Positions 43,489 to 54,657 of a stretch of DNA of 64,000 bases are shown one piece after another. The stretch comes from Oncomelania hupensis. Lineage: Eukaryota; Mollusca; Gastropoda; Littorinimorpha; Pomatiopsidae. The stretch is taken from the NCBI GenBank assembly GCA_036898135.1, contig CM072513.1, positions 37,163,340 through 37,227,339 of the forward strand. The letters are read 5' to 3'. Position numbers and translations under genes: made by a program. Within the stretch, counting starts at the first letter, position 1; the number at the start of each line of letters is the position of its first letter. The notes beneath the pieces are model-generated. The model worked only from the letters and a program-made list of their open reading frames with translations. It was not told the origin of the DNA and did no database searches.

Positions 43489-44200
43489 ATGATACAATAC
43501 AATATCTTTATTGTTCAACTTTTAAATTATACATAAAACGGAAATTTGGCTTTCGCATTGAGCGGAAACTTTGCATAAAATAGTAAAAATTTCCTATGCG
43601 TACAACAGTCATACAGCTCAGCTAGAAATATTCTCTCTCTCTCCCCCCCCCACCCTTCTTACACTTATCCATGGTCATTCGTCCACACACACCCACATAT
43701 GTACATACACACTAACTAATCTGTTAATACAATATATAAGTAGATACATAATAAATACAGACAATAGCATAATGATAATCATGTTTAAATTAGGTTGCAC
43801 ATAAACACACTCATGCATAATGCATATATCGTGAATACATAGAATATATACATTAATGCAAAATAATTAATATTCATCACGCTGAATACAGCCGTGTACA
43901 AACACGCACATAGTAAGGCCATCAAATGCCACCGGTAGTGTAAAGACCATTAATTTATTTTTAAAAGTAATAAATATGACAAAGACATCTAAAAGAATAC
44001 ATAAAATCATCAAAATAACTGTGAAGTTTAAGATTTAAGTTAAAAATACAAAACAGGCTTTGTTGACTAGGCAACAGAGTTAGCGATTGTTGAGGATTGG
44101 GATCGCACTAGGGATGAAAGAGTTGTTGTGTAATGTTTGTGAGCGAGCAGTATCCGAAGCCTTTGACCTGATGGCAATTACTGAAAACGGTACTTGAGGC
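43489..44200 (-). pseudogene. Rex1/CR1-like LINE, 3' end
   Basis: At about 44170-44080 the - strand encodes NNSFIPSAIPILNN, the typical C-terminal SFxPxAIxxxN of CR1-superfamily RTs. A 3' UTR follows down to an (AATAC)n-type tail at 43489-43505 with the TCTTTATTGTTCAA signature. The coding part is otherwise lost. Confidence 0.6.
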
Positions 44201-45217
44201 AGACAATAATAATAATACAATTGGTTAACAGGTTAACACTTGGCCGGGTTACGGTGAAATTTGACCCTGGTTTAACCTAGACTGGTGTATATGTAAGTGA
44301 AGTTTTCACGCTTACATCCACTTATTGTGGTCAGTAGTGACGTACATGAACACCTTCACAGATTGTCCTAGGACACACTATGTCAGAACAGTGTGAGTTT
44401 AACAAACGCATATATGACTCTTACACAACGATGATTGCAATATTATATGTATAAATTTAGCAGATCTGGCTCAGCTGTGCGGTCATTAACCAGGCTTAAC
44501 TACCGTTTTCACCCACTCATTTTATTTTTACCACCTGTTGCTCGCTCTGGACTGTGGAAATGTTTCAGTTCTCACTCTGCTAGATTTATCTGCAGCGTTT
44601 GATACCGTAGATTATGACATTTTGCTTAAAACTCTTCAGCTTCATTTTGGTTTCTCTGGGTCGGTACTAAATTGGTTTCAATCTTATCTCTTCGAAAGGA
44701 AGCAGGCTGTTGTTGTGGATGGCAACGTGTCTAATGAGACAGAAATGATCTTTGGTGTGCCGCAGGGTTCTGTTTTAGGAACTGTGCTTTTTGTGATGTA
44801 CACCAGACTATTGCTGTTACTTCTTGATAATCATGCCATTGATAACCAGTCGTTCGCTGACGCGTCGACGATACACAGCTGTACAATTCTTCCCGTCCTT
44901 CCGAGATTCATTCTTCCGTCCAGAGCGTGCAGCAGTGCATTTCTGATGTAAGGTCATGGATGGCTCACAACAAACTGAAATTGAATGATGACAAAACAGA
45001 AGCGCTGTTATTCCACAATCCTAGATTGTCTTCACACTCTACCCTTCCTACTTCTTTTTCTGTTGGCAACTCTGACATTACTTTCTCATCCTCTGCCAGG
45101 AATCTCGGTTACATCATATCTGATTACATGTCCCTTGATAACCATGTTTCACATGTTTGTCGTTATGCATACACTGCCATTAGCCAAATCAGCTCAATCC
45201 GTCAGTATCTTACAGTA

Positions 45218-45970
45218 TTCACACTTTTCTGCTATCCTATGCACCAACGGGAATCCCCTCTATGAAAAATACTTCCGGTTTTTTTTCTCCGCGTGTTTTA
45301 GTGAGTTATTTCCAAATATTCAAGAATAATAACATGTGTCACTGGCCACCTGTATCGTACCTTCACATATTTTTATGTTTTTTTGCTGCAGTTTATTATC
45401 CCTTTCTATCGCCAGTGGCGCGCCTAAACCCTACCTACCTAACATTATTTGTGAATTTTTGAAAAATATTAGGAAAAACATAACGCCCAGATGCTGGCTC
45501 GAACCCACACCTGTCAGGCGCCATTGGTTTCTGGCTTGTGGACAAGGCAAGTTAGTCCCGCCTTAGCCCACTTGGCCACAACTCTCGCATAAACATAGTC
45601 AGTTACTTTGTGTTTTGTGAAGGTTGCGACGGCGAAGCTATGGAAAAAAACTACAAGAGTTTTCAGATCCTGTTTCACTTTCTGTCGACGATCGACGCAC
45701 CTCCGAAGTCGCCACAAATACAGGCCTCTACGATTGTTTTTTGCATTCTTTCAGTGAGCATGTACTTCCTCCACCGTTTTTATACTTATCCCACTCATTT
45801 TCGGGCTCTAACAATCGTCGTTTTCGGCAATTTGCCATAGTTAAAAGTCACGCATCAAGCTTTGATAAAAGCAAAACAAGCAAAACCGGAACTTGGTTTC
45901 ATATAACCTCGTTTTAATTTATAATGGCGATACCCACGAGTTTTTATGAGAGGTGCCGGAAAGTTGTGAA
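45218..45970 (+). mobile_element. TIR element family M, short copy 3, inside the L2 LINE
   Basis: 753 bp with TA on both sides (45216-45217, 45971-45972). The LINE protein homology stops at its left end (AISQISSIRQYL) and resumes at its right end (NKTLVCAIVLSRLDYCN). Carries the same deleted SINE as the other short copies. Confidence 0.85.
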
Positions 45971-46973
45971 TATGCCAACAAAACTCTGGTGTGTGCCATT
46001 GTTCTCTCTCGTCTTGACTATTGTAACTCCCTACTCACTGGCTGTCCTAAATCTTTGATCGATAAACTACAAAATATTCAAAATTCTGCAGCACGGCTCG
46101 TACTGAAAGCAAAAAAACGCGATCATGTGACACCACTACTATTTTCCCTTTACTGGTTTCCTATCCAAACACGCATTGACTACAAACTGTCAGTTCTCTG
46201 TCACAGTTTCTTCTCTGATACCTGTCGATCCTATCTTAGTCAACTCCTGTCTGCTTACTCTCCTGCCCGACAGTTGAGTTCATCCGCAGACACTCATGTC
46301 CTCACCACACCAAGAGTATGCACAAAAACCTGAAAGATCTTTTGCTTTTTGTGGCCCTAAACAATGGAATTCGCTGCCAGCTAACATTCATAGTATTGCA
46401 TCCACGTAGACTTTCAAGAAAGCACTCTAAACACATCTTTTCAAGCATTACTTTCCCACTGATTGAACTAACGAACATCACAATTCTTCCGCCTGCTGAA
46501 ATCCAGTCGACTGCCCAGTTTTAAACTGTTACCTTGCGGTGAATGCTTGTGTCCGTGTTGAAGTTCATCTATTAATTTTATATAAGGGTATTTACCAATG
46601 TCGTACAAGTTCTTTTATACTATAATTTAGTGAAATGTATCTGTTGTAGTTGAGTATAGTCCTTTTTAATGTTGTGATTCATGTCTTTTCATTGTATTTT
46701 ACTGTTTTAAGAAATGTTTACAATCTCATGTTTTGTTATTAAGGTGTGTAATGTTTTTAGTTGTATTGCTTTGTTAAATGATGTGATAATGAATGTTTTT
46801 ATTGTGAACATGTACTTTGGCCAGACGCTCGTGCGTCTGTATGTGTGTGCGTCTGTGTGTGTCTGTGTGTGTGTACTGTTAATTAATGTACATACGTCTG
46901 GTTTAGCAGTTTTTACTAGGCATGTTTTTGTTTTACATATTTTATTTTGTTTTAATACTATTGCTTTTTTAGT

Positions 46974-47077
46974 GCATTGTAAAGCGTGGCGAGCCCATGT
47001 TTGTTGGGGTACCACGCTATTTTTTTAGAGCATTGTAAAGCGTGGCGAGCCCATGTTTGTTGGGGTACCACGCTATA
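46974..47077 (+). repeat. Tandem duplication of the L2 3' terminus
   Basis: The segment GCATTGTAAAGCGTGGCGAG...GGGTACCACGCTAT occurs twice head to tail, about 52 bp per unit, just before the (TAG)n tail. Confidence 0.9.
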
Positions 47078-47087
47078 TAAATCTACC

Positions 47088-47088
<1 letters not shown>

Positions 47089-47185
<97 letters not shown>

Positions 47186-47186
47186 T
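47089..47186. repeat. (TAG)n tail microsatellite
   Basis: About 32 triplets, starting directly after CTATATAAATCTACCG. Confidence 0.95.
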
Positions 47187-47436
47187 ATACACTCTATCAA
47201 ATTAGGCAGGTTACTCTATCCCAACTACTGTACAAACATCGTATATCATGGCATGTGCAGCACCAGCCCCTGACAAACCTACATTGTCTTTGCATTTGGC
47301 CACGTCAGCAGGAACTTGTGAGGAGGAACAAAAGCTAGTAGGTGTCGATGGTCACTATTTTAAGGGTGTTGTTATTGTAATAAATAGAAGTGGGCAGCAG
47401 TAAGAGTGGTTAAACAACACTCTCTTGTTTTCAAAG
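47187..47436. other. No gene recognised
   Basis: Short unique-looking stretch between the L2 tail and the SINE. Confidence 0.4.
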
Positions 47437-47770
47437 CGAGCGTTGTGGCCAAGTGGGCTAAGGCGGGACTAACTTTCCTTGTCCACAAGCCAGAAACCAA
47501 TGGCGCCTGACAGGTGTGGGTTCGAGCCAGCATCTGGGCGTTATGTTTATCCGAATATTATTTACTTTCGACTCGGGCAACGTCTCGGGGGTTTTCTACG
47601 GGTACTCCGGTTTGCTCCCCCAGCAAAAGTTTCAAAAATTCACAAATAATGTTAGGTAGGTTGGGTTTGGGCGGGCTACAGGCTGCGACTACGCCTTCTC
47701 CGGGGGAGGCGCCTCGGCCCAGAAATTCCCGATAGAACGGAATAATAAACTGCAGAAAAAAAAAGAAAAA
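47437..47770 (+). repeat. tRNA-like SINE (family S), free copy
   Basis: Head: GTTGTGGCCAAGTGGGCTAA (A-box region), a long variable-arm-like part, and GTGTGGGTTCGAGCC (B-box), reminiscent of class II tRNAs (Ser/Leu). The body has GC-rich inverted parts, and the 3' end GAATAATAAACTGCAG runs into an A-rich tail. Confidence 0.85.
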
Positions 47771-48220
47771 AAAGTCATCCTGCCCGCAGTCCTTACAAAG
47801 GGATTATTATGCAGATATCATCTGCTTAGGAAATGAGACAAGGGGTGCATTATTAAACTTAACAACAGTCAAAGATAGAAATTCAATAACAACTTGTCAA
47901 ACGTCTTGTTTTTCTCAGGTCTACTCCTAGTTTAGAAAATAAATTGTCGACGATAACAAATGGTGAATTGCTGCTGATGTCCCAAGATGATCCTCTACTT
48001 AATCAGTAGTTTGTGATAAAACAAAGTAAACATAATTAATTGCATCTGCCGCTTACGATTTAGATTACGTGGGGATTCACTATTGTAAATGTTTTCTTAT
48101 TGTCAAAAATTAGGAATGGGACTGGCATGGTAGTGGTGATATTCCTGTGTCATGTTGAGGTTAATATAAACGAAACCGAGTTCCATAGTAGCCTATGCCA
48201 AAACTGCCTAAGTGTATGTA
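47771..48220. other. No gene recognised
   Basis: AT-rich sequence with no recognisable motif. Confidence 0.4.
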
Positions 48221-48274
<54 letters not shown>

Positions 48275-48290
48275 CCTCTCTCTCTTTTAC
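48221..48290. repeat. (CT)n microsatellite
   Basis: About 60 bp of CT with a few T and C interruptions. Confidence 0.93.
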
Positions 48291-48304
48291 ATGTTTTCTT
48301 TATG

Positions 48305-48425
48305 TTTAGATTTCTTCACACAACGTACTAATAGGAATATTCTATTCTCTGTGTGATATGGGCAGTTTTCTACGTACGACGGGTAAATAAGATACAAAAT
48401 AGCGACGGGTAGCGAAGGTTAAAAA
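48305..48425 (+). repeat. Dispersed repeat B, copy 2
   Basis: Second copy of the unit at 41880-42000 (CTAATAGGAATATTCTATTC, GGGCAGTTTTCTACG, CGGGTAAATAAGA). Confidence 0.5.
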
Positions 48426-48858
48426 GGCGGAAAGCGTGCAAATGTACTTGGCTGCATTGCAATCACTTGCAAAGCCATGAAATTTTGATGGGATTATGTC
48501 CAGAGCCCTGAGAGACAATGGGTGTAAATGACAAACAATCCAAGAGAAAATCCTGGCAGTAGTGAATGCTGAACTGACACGCGTAAAAATGTGGAATGAA
48601 CTCTTTTGAATATTTGTACAGCTTATTTAATAGTTAATTTGCAGTGATTTGTTAAAATAAAAAACAAAAATCAGTTCCCAGATTTTAAACAGTGCCCTGA
48701 TCTGTTAAAAATAAAGTAAGTGGTTTCATTTCTTTATTCCGTGCTGTAGGTTCAGCGACATTTTAAACGTCTTATTTTCTGCATTATGTTTCTTCTTTCT
48801 GTAATCCACAATTACTCTCATTGCTGCCCTCTTGGTTTTCCGCTACGCAGTCTATGGT
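48426..48858. other. No gene recognised
   Basis: AT-rich sequence without a recognisable repeat or gene. Confidence 0.4.
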
Positions 48859-49232
48859 CATGCCACACGAGCGTCAAATCTTGAATCCAATTCATGAAAT
48901 CACGACAAAATCCCTTGATTGTCGTGTGGCACCCTATGCATCGCGAATCCAGATTCTTTGAATTGGCTCCGATTGCCGACTTTCAACATGTTCTAATTCC
49001 GCGAGTCTCGATTGTGTGATTCGGACCTTTTGGCCAATGAGAAGCAGAATACGAATCACGTGATCACAACACACGTACAGCAAAACTTCAAGACCAATAA
49101 CCCTCAAGTTTGACTCGATGTGCGACTTTCGTGTGGCACTGCGCGATTCAAGTCAAAATGAAATTCCGACTTCGAAGTCGAAAATTGCTCCGATCGCGTC
49201 AAGTCCAGTAGATTTGACGCTCGTGTGGCATG
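48859..49232. mobile_element. MITE-like element (about 370 bp) with 18-22 bp perfect TIRs
   Basis: The left end CATGCCACACGAGCGTCAAA and its exact reverse complement at the right end form 22-bp inverted repeats including the terminal TC. The outermost CATG could instead be a 4-bp target duplication, since it is palindromic. The motif CGTGTGGCA recurs internally at about 48920 and 49131. No ORF. Confidence 0.85.
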
Positions 49233-49239
49233 TGCTTAA

Positions 49240-49565
49240 CAAAATTTGGGCGCAGTAGTGCTGTGGTTTGGACACACGTTAGTAATGTTTCGTGTTAAGC
49301 GACGTCGGGGGGATAAGGGGGGTGGAGGGAGTTAATACTTGGATGGGTGACCGCACTTTGATGGCAATTACAACACACACAATAGAAGAATGAAACAAGC
49401 GCGCCCAGCTGTTAATGGGTACTTGCGTGGATCTGTTTAGAACCGGAGAAGGCAAAGCAGCGAGGGAGATGAGATAGGCAACGCCCTCCAAAAGAGATAA
49501 AAGATAGGTTCCAAATGCCTCTCTCTCCAACCATTGAAGAAGTCACGGGACACCTTTACCTTTTC
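49240..49565 (+). repeat. 5S-like SINE, diverged relative of the copies at 55 and 22731
   Basis: Shares GTGTTAAGCGACGTCGGGG and TTAATACTTGGATGGGTGAC with the 5S-like box, GGCAAAGCAGCGAGGGAGAT in the body and a CACCTTTACCTTTT tail. The tRNA-like head is degraded. Confidence 0.65.
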
Positions 49566-49576
49566 ATATAAAAACG

Positions 49577-50424
49577 TTTCTCGTGCATCGAATGTTATCT
49601 GGGAAGTATAGTATATAATTGTACAGTATGTAATTTCTCGTGCATAGAATGTAATCTGGGAAGTATAGTAAATAATTGTACAGTATGTAATTTCCAGAAT
49701 TTCTCGTGCATAGAATGTAATCTGGGAAGTATAGTATATAATTGTACAGTATGTAATTTCTCGAATTTCTCGTGCATAGAATGTAATCTGGGAAGTATAG
49801 TAAATAATTGCACAGTATGTAATTCCCGAATTTCTTGTGGATAGATTGTAATCTGGGAAGTATAGTATATAATTGTGCAGTATGTAATTTCCAGAATTTC
49901 TCGTGCATAGAACGTAATCTGGGAAGTATAGTATATAATTGTACAGTATGTAATTCCCGAATTTCTCGTGTATAGAATGTAATCTTGGAAGTATAGTAGA
50001 TATTTGCACAGTATGTAATTTCCGAATTTCTTGTGGATAGAAGGTAATCTGGGAAGTATAGTATACAATTGTACAGTATGTAATTCTCGAATTTCTCGTG
50101 CATAGAATGTGATCTGAGAAGTATAGTATATAATTGTACAGTATGTAATTCCCGAATTTCTCGTGCATAGAATGTAATCTGGGAAGCATAGTATATAATT
50201 GTATAGTATGTAATTCTCGAATTTCTCCTGCATAGAACGTAATCTGGGAAGTATAGTTTATAATTTTATAGTACATGTAAGTCCCGAATTTCTCGTGCAT
50301 AGAACGTAATCTGGGAAGTATAGTTTATAATTGTATAGTATGTAATTCCCGAATTTCTCGTGCATAGAAAGTAATCTGGGAAGTATAGTTTATAATTGTA
50401 TAGTATGTAATTCCCGAATTCTAG
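49577..50424. repeat. Minisatellite, about 13 units of 57-67 bp
   Basis: Unit around TCTCGTGCATAGAATGTAAT, then CTGGGAAGTATAGTATATAA and TTGTACAGTATGTAATTCCC. Units differ by a few substitutions and short indels. Because the unit length is not a multiple of three and stops are rare on the - strand, all three - frames stay open for 180-290 codons; these are not genes. Confidence 0.95.
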
Positions 50425-50433
50425 TATGAGAAT

Positions 50434-52740
50434 AATTGTTTGTTTGTTTGTTTATTTTACGTCTTTTCACTTAAAAGTGATTTTAGACAACATTACCAAC
50501 AGTAAATTAAAATACAACTAAAACATAAATAAAGGAGATAGGAAACAATCACTTATACTATTTATAATATTCAAAGCATAGAGACTATATACAAAAAAAG
50601 GCAAAAAAGGCGAGATAAAACAATCCTCCGTGAAGAGGTATAGTTAGATTTCTCTCCATTCTCCCACGGATAACTGCATCTCCCACCCCTCTTACCGTCT
50701 TGAATGCAGTCCCTATTTACATATTATCCAATATTTCTTATTCCATTCATCATCCATAAGGAAAAGTATAGCACATTCCCGGATCATAAATATTAACAAA
50801 TAATATCAAATATTACAAAAAGCCCCCTATAGGACAAAAAATCAACGCCTCCGCAATCTGCAGCCAACAATCATATGTTATAATTTGAGCATTGCAAATA
50901 TTTGCAGGTAAGAGTTGTTGTATTGCACTACAATCATGTAATATGTGATCTATTGTTATATTTGCTTGACATTGGCATACTACATCTTTGCAGTATTTTG
51001 TTTTCCAAGAATTAAGAATTAATCTATTTGCCAAAGTAACAATATGACGAGAATAATGGATTGCTTGATTTGTTATAATGTTCAAGTTTGATTCTGATTT
51101 AAATTGTTGATTGATAATTGTATACATTTCTTTTTGTGATAATGGTATTTGTATGGAAATAACATGTTCATTTTTTGCTCCTTGTTTGGCTTGTCGATCT
51201 GCCCAATCATTATACAATAAACCGCTATGTGAAGGAACCCAACAAAATGCGACACCAGTTCCTGACCTTAATAATATGTTAACAAGGTGTTGTATTTCAT
51301 ATATTATTGAATTAGCATCATTATTGTCAGATTGCAATGCATACAAAACTGGCTTTGAGTCTACACATAACAACAAATCAATGAATGTTCTTTGTAAACT
51401 TATTATTTTATTTAATGACATTAAAATCGCGATAAGTTCAGCTGTAAATATTGAATGTTTTTTCCCTAAACTATAACCTTCAATTATTTTGAGTGATGGT
51501 ATAACATATCCTGAGCCAGATTCCCCTGAATCTAAAACGGAACCATCCGTATATATTTCTAAATAATTATGATAATTTTCTTCTATGTGTATACGAGCAG
51601 CTGATGCCTTAAGTTAATATTATCATCTTTTTTCAGTGTAGTGTATTCAGTATCAAATTTAGCTTTACAGAATTCCCATGGAGGCAACGGTGGGCTTGCT
51701 AATTTTTGGAAAACATTTTGTGGAGATATATCTTCTTTCTCAAAAATATCAGAAGTGTAAGTAGCAATAGTTTGTAAGTATTTGACATTTCGAGATCGTT
51801 GAGAAAAGTCTCTGTGCGATTGAATGTTTAATTCAACTGTTGTAAAATTTTGTACACTAGAAGCTCTGACGATGTATTTTGCACATGACATTTTACGCCA
51901 ATCATTTAAGGACATTAATCCTACAGCTTTGTATGTAGCTATTGTTTTCGTATGAATAGGTACTCCAAGTGCAGTTTTAATAGCCTTGCTATCAATGCTT
52001 TGTAACTGTTTTAGTAGCGTTTTTGATGCCGAAAAATATACCTCCTGGCCATAAGTAAGTTTAGATCTTACAAGTGCAATAGCAATAGACAATAACGTTT
52101 TAATATCTTGACCCCATTTTTGTGTTGATATTATTTTAAGAAGGTTCAAACTTTTGGATGCCTTTTGTATTAAATACTGTATGTGTTTATTCCAGTTCAG
52201 TTTGACATTTAAAAACACACCTAAGAATTTCACATCTGTCACATACTGCAATTGTTTTTTACCAAAAAAAAAGTTTGGTAATTGTCTTGGTCCCTTCCCA
52301 CTGTTGAATAAGATCATATTCGTTTTTTCTTCACTGAATTCTAGACCATTTATCTGCATATATAAGATAATTTTATCCAATTCTGCTTGATACACTTTTT
52401 GTATAGGCTTTATTTCAAACATTGACGTATTTTTCTTTAAGTTTACATTAACCCACATAGCAATGTCGTCTGCATATTGTACTAAACTTGTATTTTTTCC
52501 AACTTGTTTTGGTAAATCGTAAAGCAAAATGTTAAAGAGTAGGGGCGATATAATTGACCCTTGTGGAATACCCGGTACCCATATTAGTGTTATATTTTGA
52601 TGAATATGAATTGCCAATTCTAGTGATGAGTTTTCTTCCATTTAAAAATTGTTTAATGTATAAATACATATTACCAGACAATCCATGAGAATAATTGAAT
52701 AATTGAAGTGAAAATATGTTATGTTACTGCATGCTCCATT
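50434..52740 (-). pseudogene. I-like LINE, RT and RNase H, 5'-truncated
   Basis: The RT frame (52641-51583) has PQGSIISPLLFNILLYDLP, the catalytic QYADDIAMW and LEFSEEKTNMILF. A single frame break near 51610 leads into an RNase H domain: IYTDGS at about 51545, TAEL at about 51435, LCVDSKPV and CWVPSHSGLLYNDWADRQAK, ending at 50813. RNase H catalytic residues are all present. RT plus C-terminal RNase H is typical of I-group LINEs. Homology starts near 52700 (MYLYIKQFLNG), so endonuclease and ORF1 are missing. The 3' tail is (CAAA)n at 50434-50455. Confidence 0.88.
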
Positions 52741-53465
52741 TGTCAAATTTTTTTCATCATAGCACTTGCGCTTCATCCCTAATAAAACTGTGAGGATAGC
52801 TTTCTTCTCGCATCAGCAAAATTGAGCCAGTGCCAGAAAAATAAGTTGGATTGTGGGTGTCAGTAGCAATATATGACTAACCCTACAAAGGTCATTCCAT
52901 GAACACGGGGACCATTCTGGCTCGAAACAGCAATTATAACTATTTAGTGTTCAAGCAGTGTCAACACGTTCACGTTTCAAAGATATATATTATTATCATG
53001 CCTGAATATGGTGATATTTCAGTAGTTTTAAAATCTCTGCAAAAACATTGATCAGCAACTTTATGTTTCGAATTGAGATGGCCCCCGACACTTCCGCATA
53101 AAGCCAACAATGACATAAACTGCATTAATTTTATATTTCATGACGGAGGGATCAATGTTGCATACGTGTTCAGCTGCATTTGAACCAGAATCATGCTTTT
53201 ATTACCAGATACACCATTTCATTTTCAATGTTGAAAAAATAGACCCCAGTATTTTTCATGAAAAAGCAGACCAGACATGAATTGTCAGTATTCATAGTTG
53301 GACTTTGTGTGCATAGACATGTATGTAAAATGTAATGTTTTATTTATTGTTATTATTTTTATTTTATTGATATTATTTATTTTTAACACTTCTGAGTGTT
53401 CAACATTCGGTATAAAGTTCGATAAAGGTAGATCTATTCATTTGCAGACGCATGATGTAGGAGAG
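52741..53465. other. No gene recognised
   Basis: AT-rich sequence without a recognisable repeat. Confidence 0.4.
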
Positions 53466-53950
53466 TTTTATATATGCCTATCCTATCATAACACTATCCC
53501 GTAACTCGATAGTCGTTGAGGCACCACAGATGATCGTTTAACGAGCGTACTCCATCTGTCTCTGTCCTCAACAACCCTCATGGTTTGCTCAGTGTCAAGC
53601 CAGTCCATTCTCGAATGTTGTCCTCCCACCTCTTTTTCTGTCTCACTCTTCCTCTGCCTCCTAGCACCGTGCCCCTTGCATGGTAGTCTTTGCAAGGCCT
53701 GAAGCTCTAGTGACGTGGCCATACCATCGGAGTTTCCGTTTCTTCATCACTGTGAGCAAGTCATTGTGTTGTCCAATGGCATGTGTGATGGTCTGTCGGA
53801 CTTCGTGGTTAGTGATGTGCTGGTTATAGGAAATGCCCAGAAGTCTTCTGTATGTAGCAGCTCATCCCCATGCTTTGTATTCTTCGTTGTAGTCTGGTGT
53901 GAGGGTCCATGTTTCGTGAGCGTATAGGAAGATGGAGATGAACGTGTCAC
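53466..53950 (-). pseudogene. RTE-like LINE, 3' end fragment
   Basis: Encodes parts of the RT C-terminus (HGPSHQTTTKNTKHGDELL in one frame, GRQRKSETEKEVGGQ-type and SSVVPQRLSSYG in another) and ends in a GTTATGATAGGATAGG tail. Frameshifted. Confidence 0.8.
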
Positions 53951-53969
53951 TAATATGCCTTAGAGGTTG

Positions 53970-54112
53970 ATGTCTATCCTATCCTATCCTATCCTGTCCC
54001 GTAACCCTGAGGTCGTAGGGGCACCACATATGATCGTTTAACCAGCAGACTCCATCTTTCTCTGTCCTCAGCAGCCCTGATGGCTTCACTCAGTGTCAAA
54101 CCAGGTTTTTTT
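53970..54112 (-). pseudogene. RTE-like LINE, extreme 3' end
   Basis: Encodes LSEAIRAAEDRERWSLLVKR, then SYVVPLRPQGYG, and a (GGATA)n tail at 53973-53995. A second copy directly next to the previous one. Confidence 0.8.
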
Positions 54113-54650
54113 TTCGTTAAAAAAATGGATGTTGATGTACCCAAGAAATATTCATCAAATGTGCAATCTGAGCAGTGGAGAGAGTAACATTTCATGCGCA
54201 CATCAAACTCACTCCCTCTGCACAAGTACACTTGTTAGCACCTCTTGCTGCATGCTGAACACTCAGAACTGTTCCCCAGTTGGTAACATCGACTTTGGCA
54301 CAAAACGCGTTCGGTTGATCTATTGTGCTTGTATGCAAACTGAAATGGGTCAAGGCACGTTTGTATACTAAGGAGGAGAAACTTCAACACAATGCGTTCA
54401 AAACAATGTATCTCGTTTTCTCATTAGTTTGAACCATGGCAATCCGTTCCGCGTGAGCGTTTGGGTAAAAACGCGATGTCACACTCCAAAACTGCTTTTT
54501 TTTCTTCTTCCGACGATTTGTCAAACGCTCAAGGACTTGCACACTGAAACCAGTCAACAAAATGCATCATTGCTGAACTCTTGTTTGCCAATATTTTACG
54601 AATAAAGCGAAAGATATTAGCACAAAGACATGCCAAATATGGCGAGACGA
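54113..54650. other. No gene recognised
   Basis: No repeat or gene identified. Confidence 0.4.
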
Positions 54651-54657
54651 CAGAGAA

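Larger units (their letters stand above)
44538..47186 (+). pseudogene. L2-type LINE, dead copy with 3' UTR and tail
   Basis: RT motifs: LLDLSAAFDTVDYDILLKTL, FSGSVLNWFQSYL, FGVPQGSVLGTVLFVMYT, then a damaged catalytic box (FADA instead of FADD) after a frame break near 44940, and KLNDDKTEALLF. After the M-element insertion (45218-45970) it continues VLSRLDYCNSLLTGCPKSLI, LVLKAKKRDHVTPLLFSLYW and YLSQLLSAYSPARQL. The 3' UTR ends with the L2-like GTAAAGCGTGGCGAG...CGCTATATAAAT terminus, duplicated in tandem, and a (TAG)n tail (47089-47186). Confidence 0.88.

Noticed and set aside
49437..50300. 287-, 212- and 179-codon - strand frames
   Set aside because: All three lie in the minisatellite and are shifted versions of the same unit. 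Three open frames at once indicate repeat composition, not genes.
49577..50424. CRISPR-like regular array
   Set aside because: Units are contiguous with no unique spacers, in animal DNA; it is a minisatellite.
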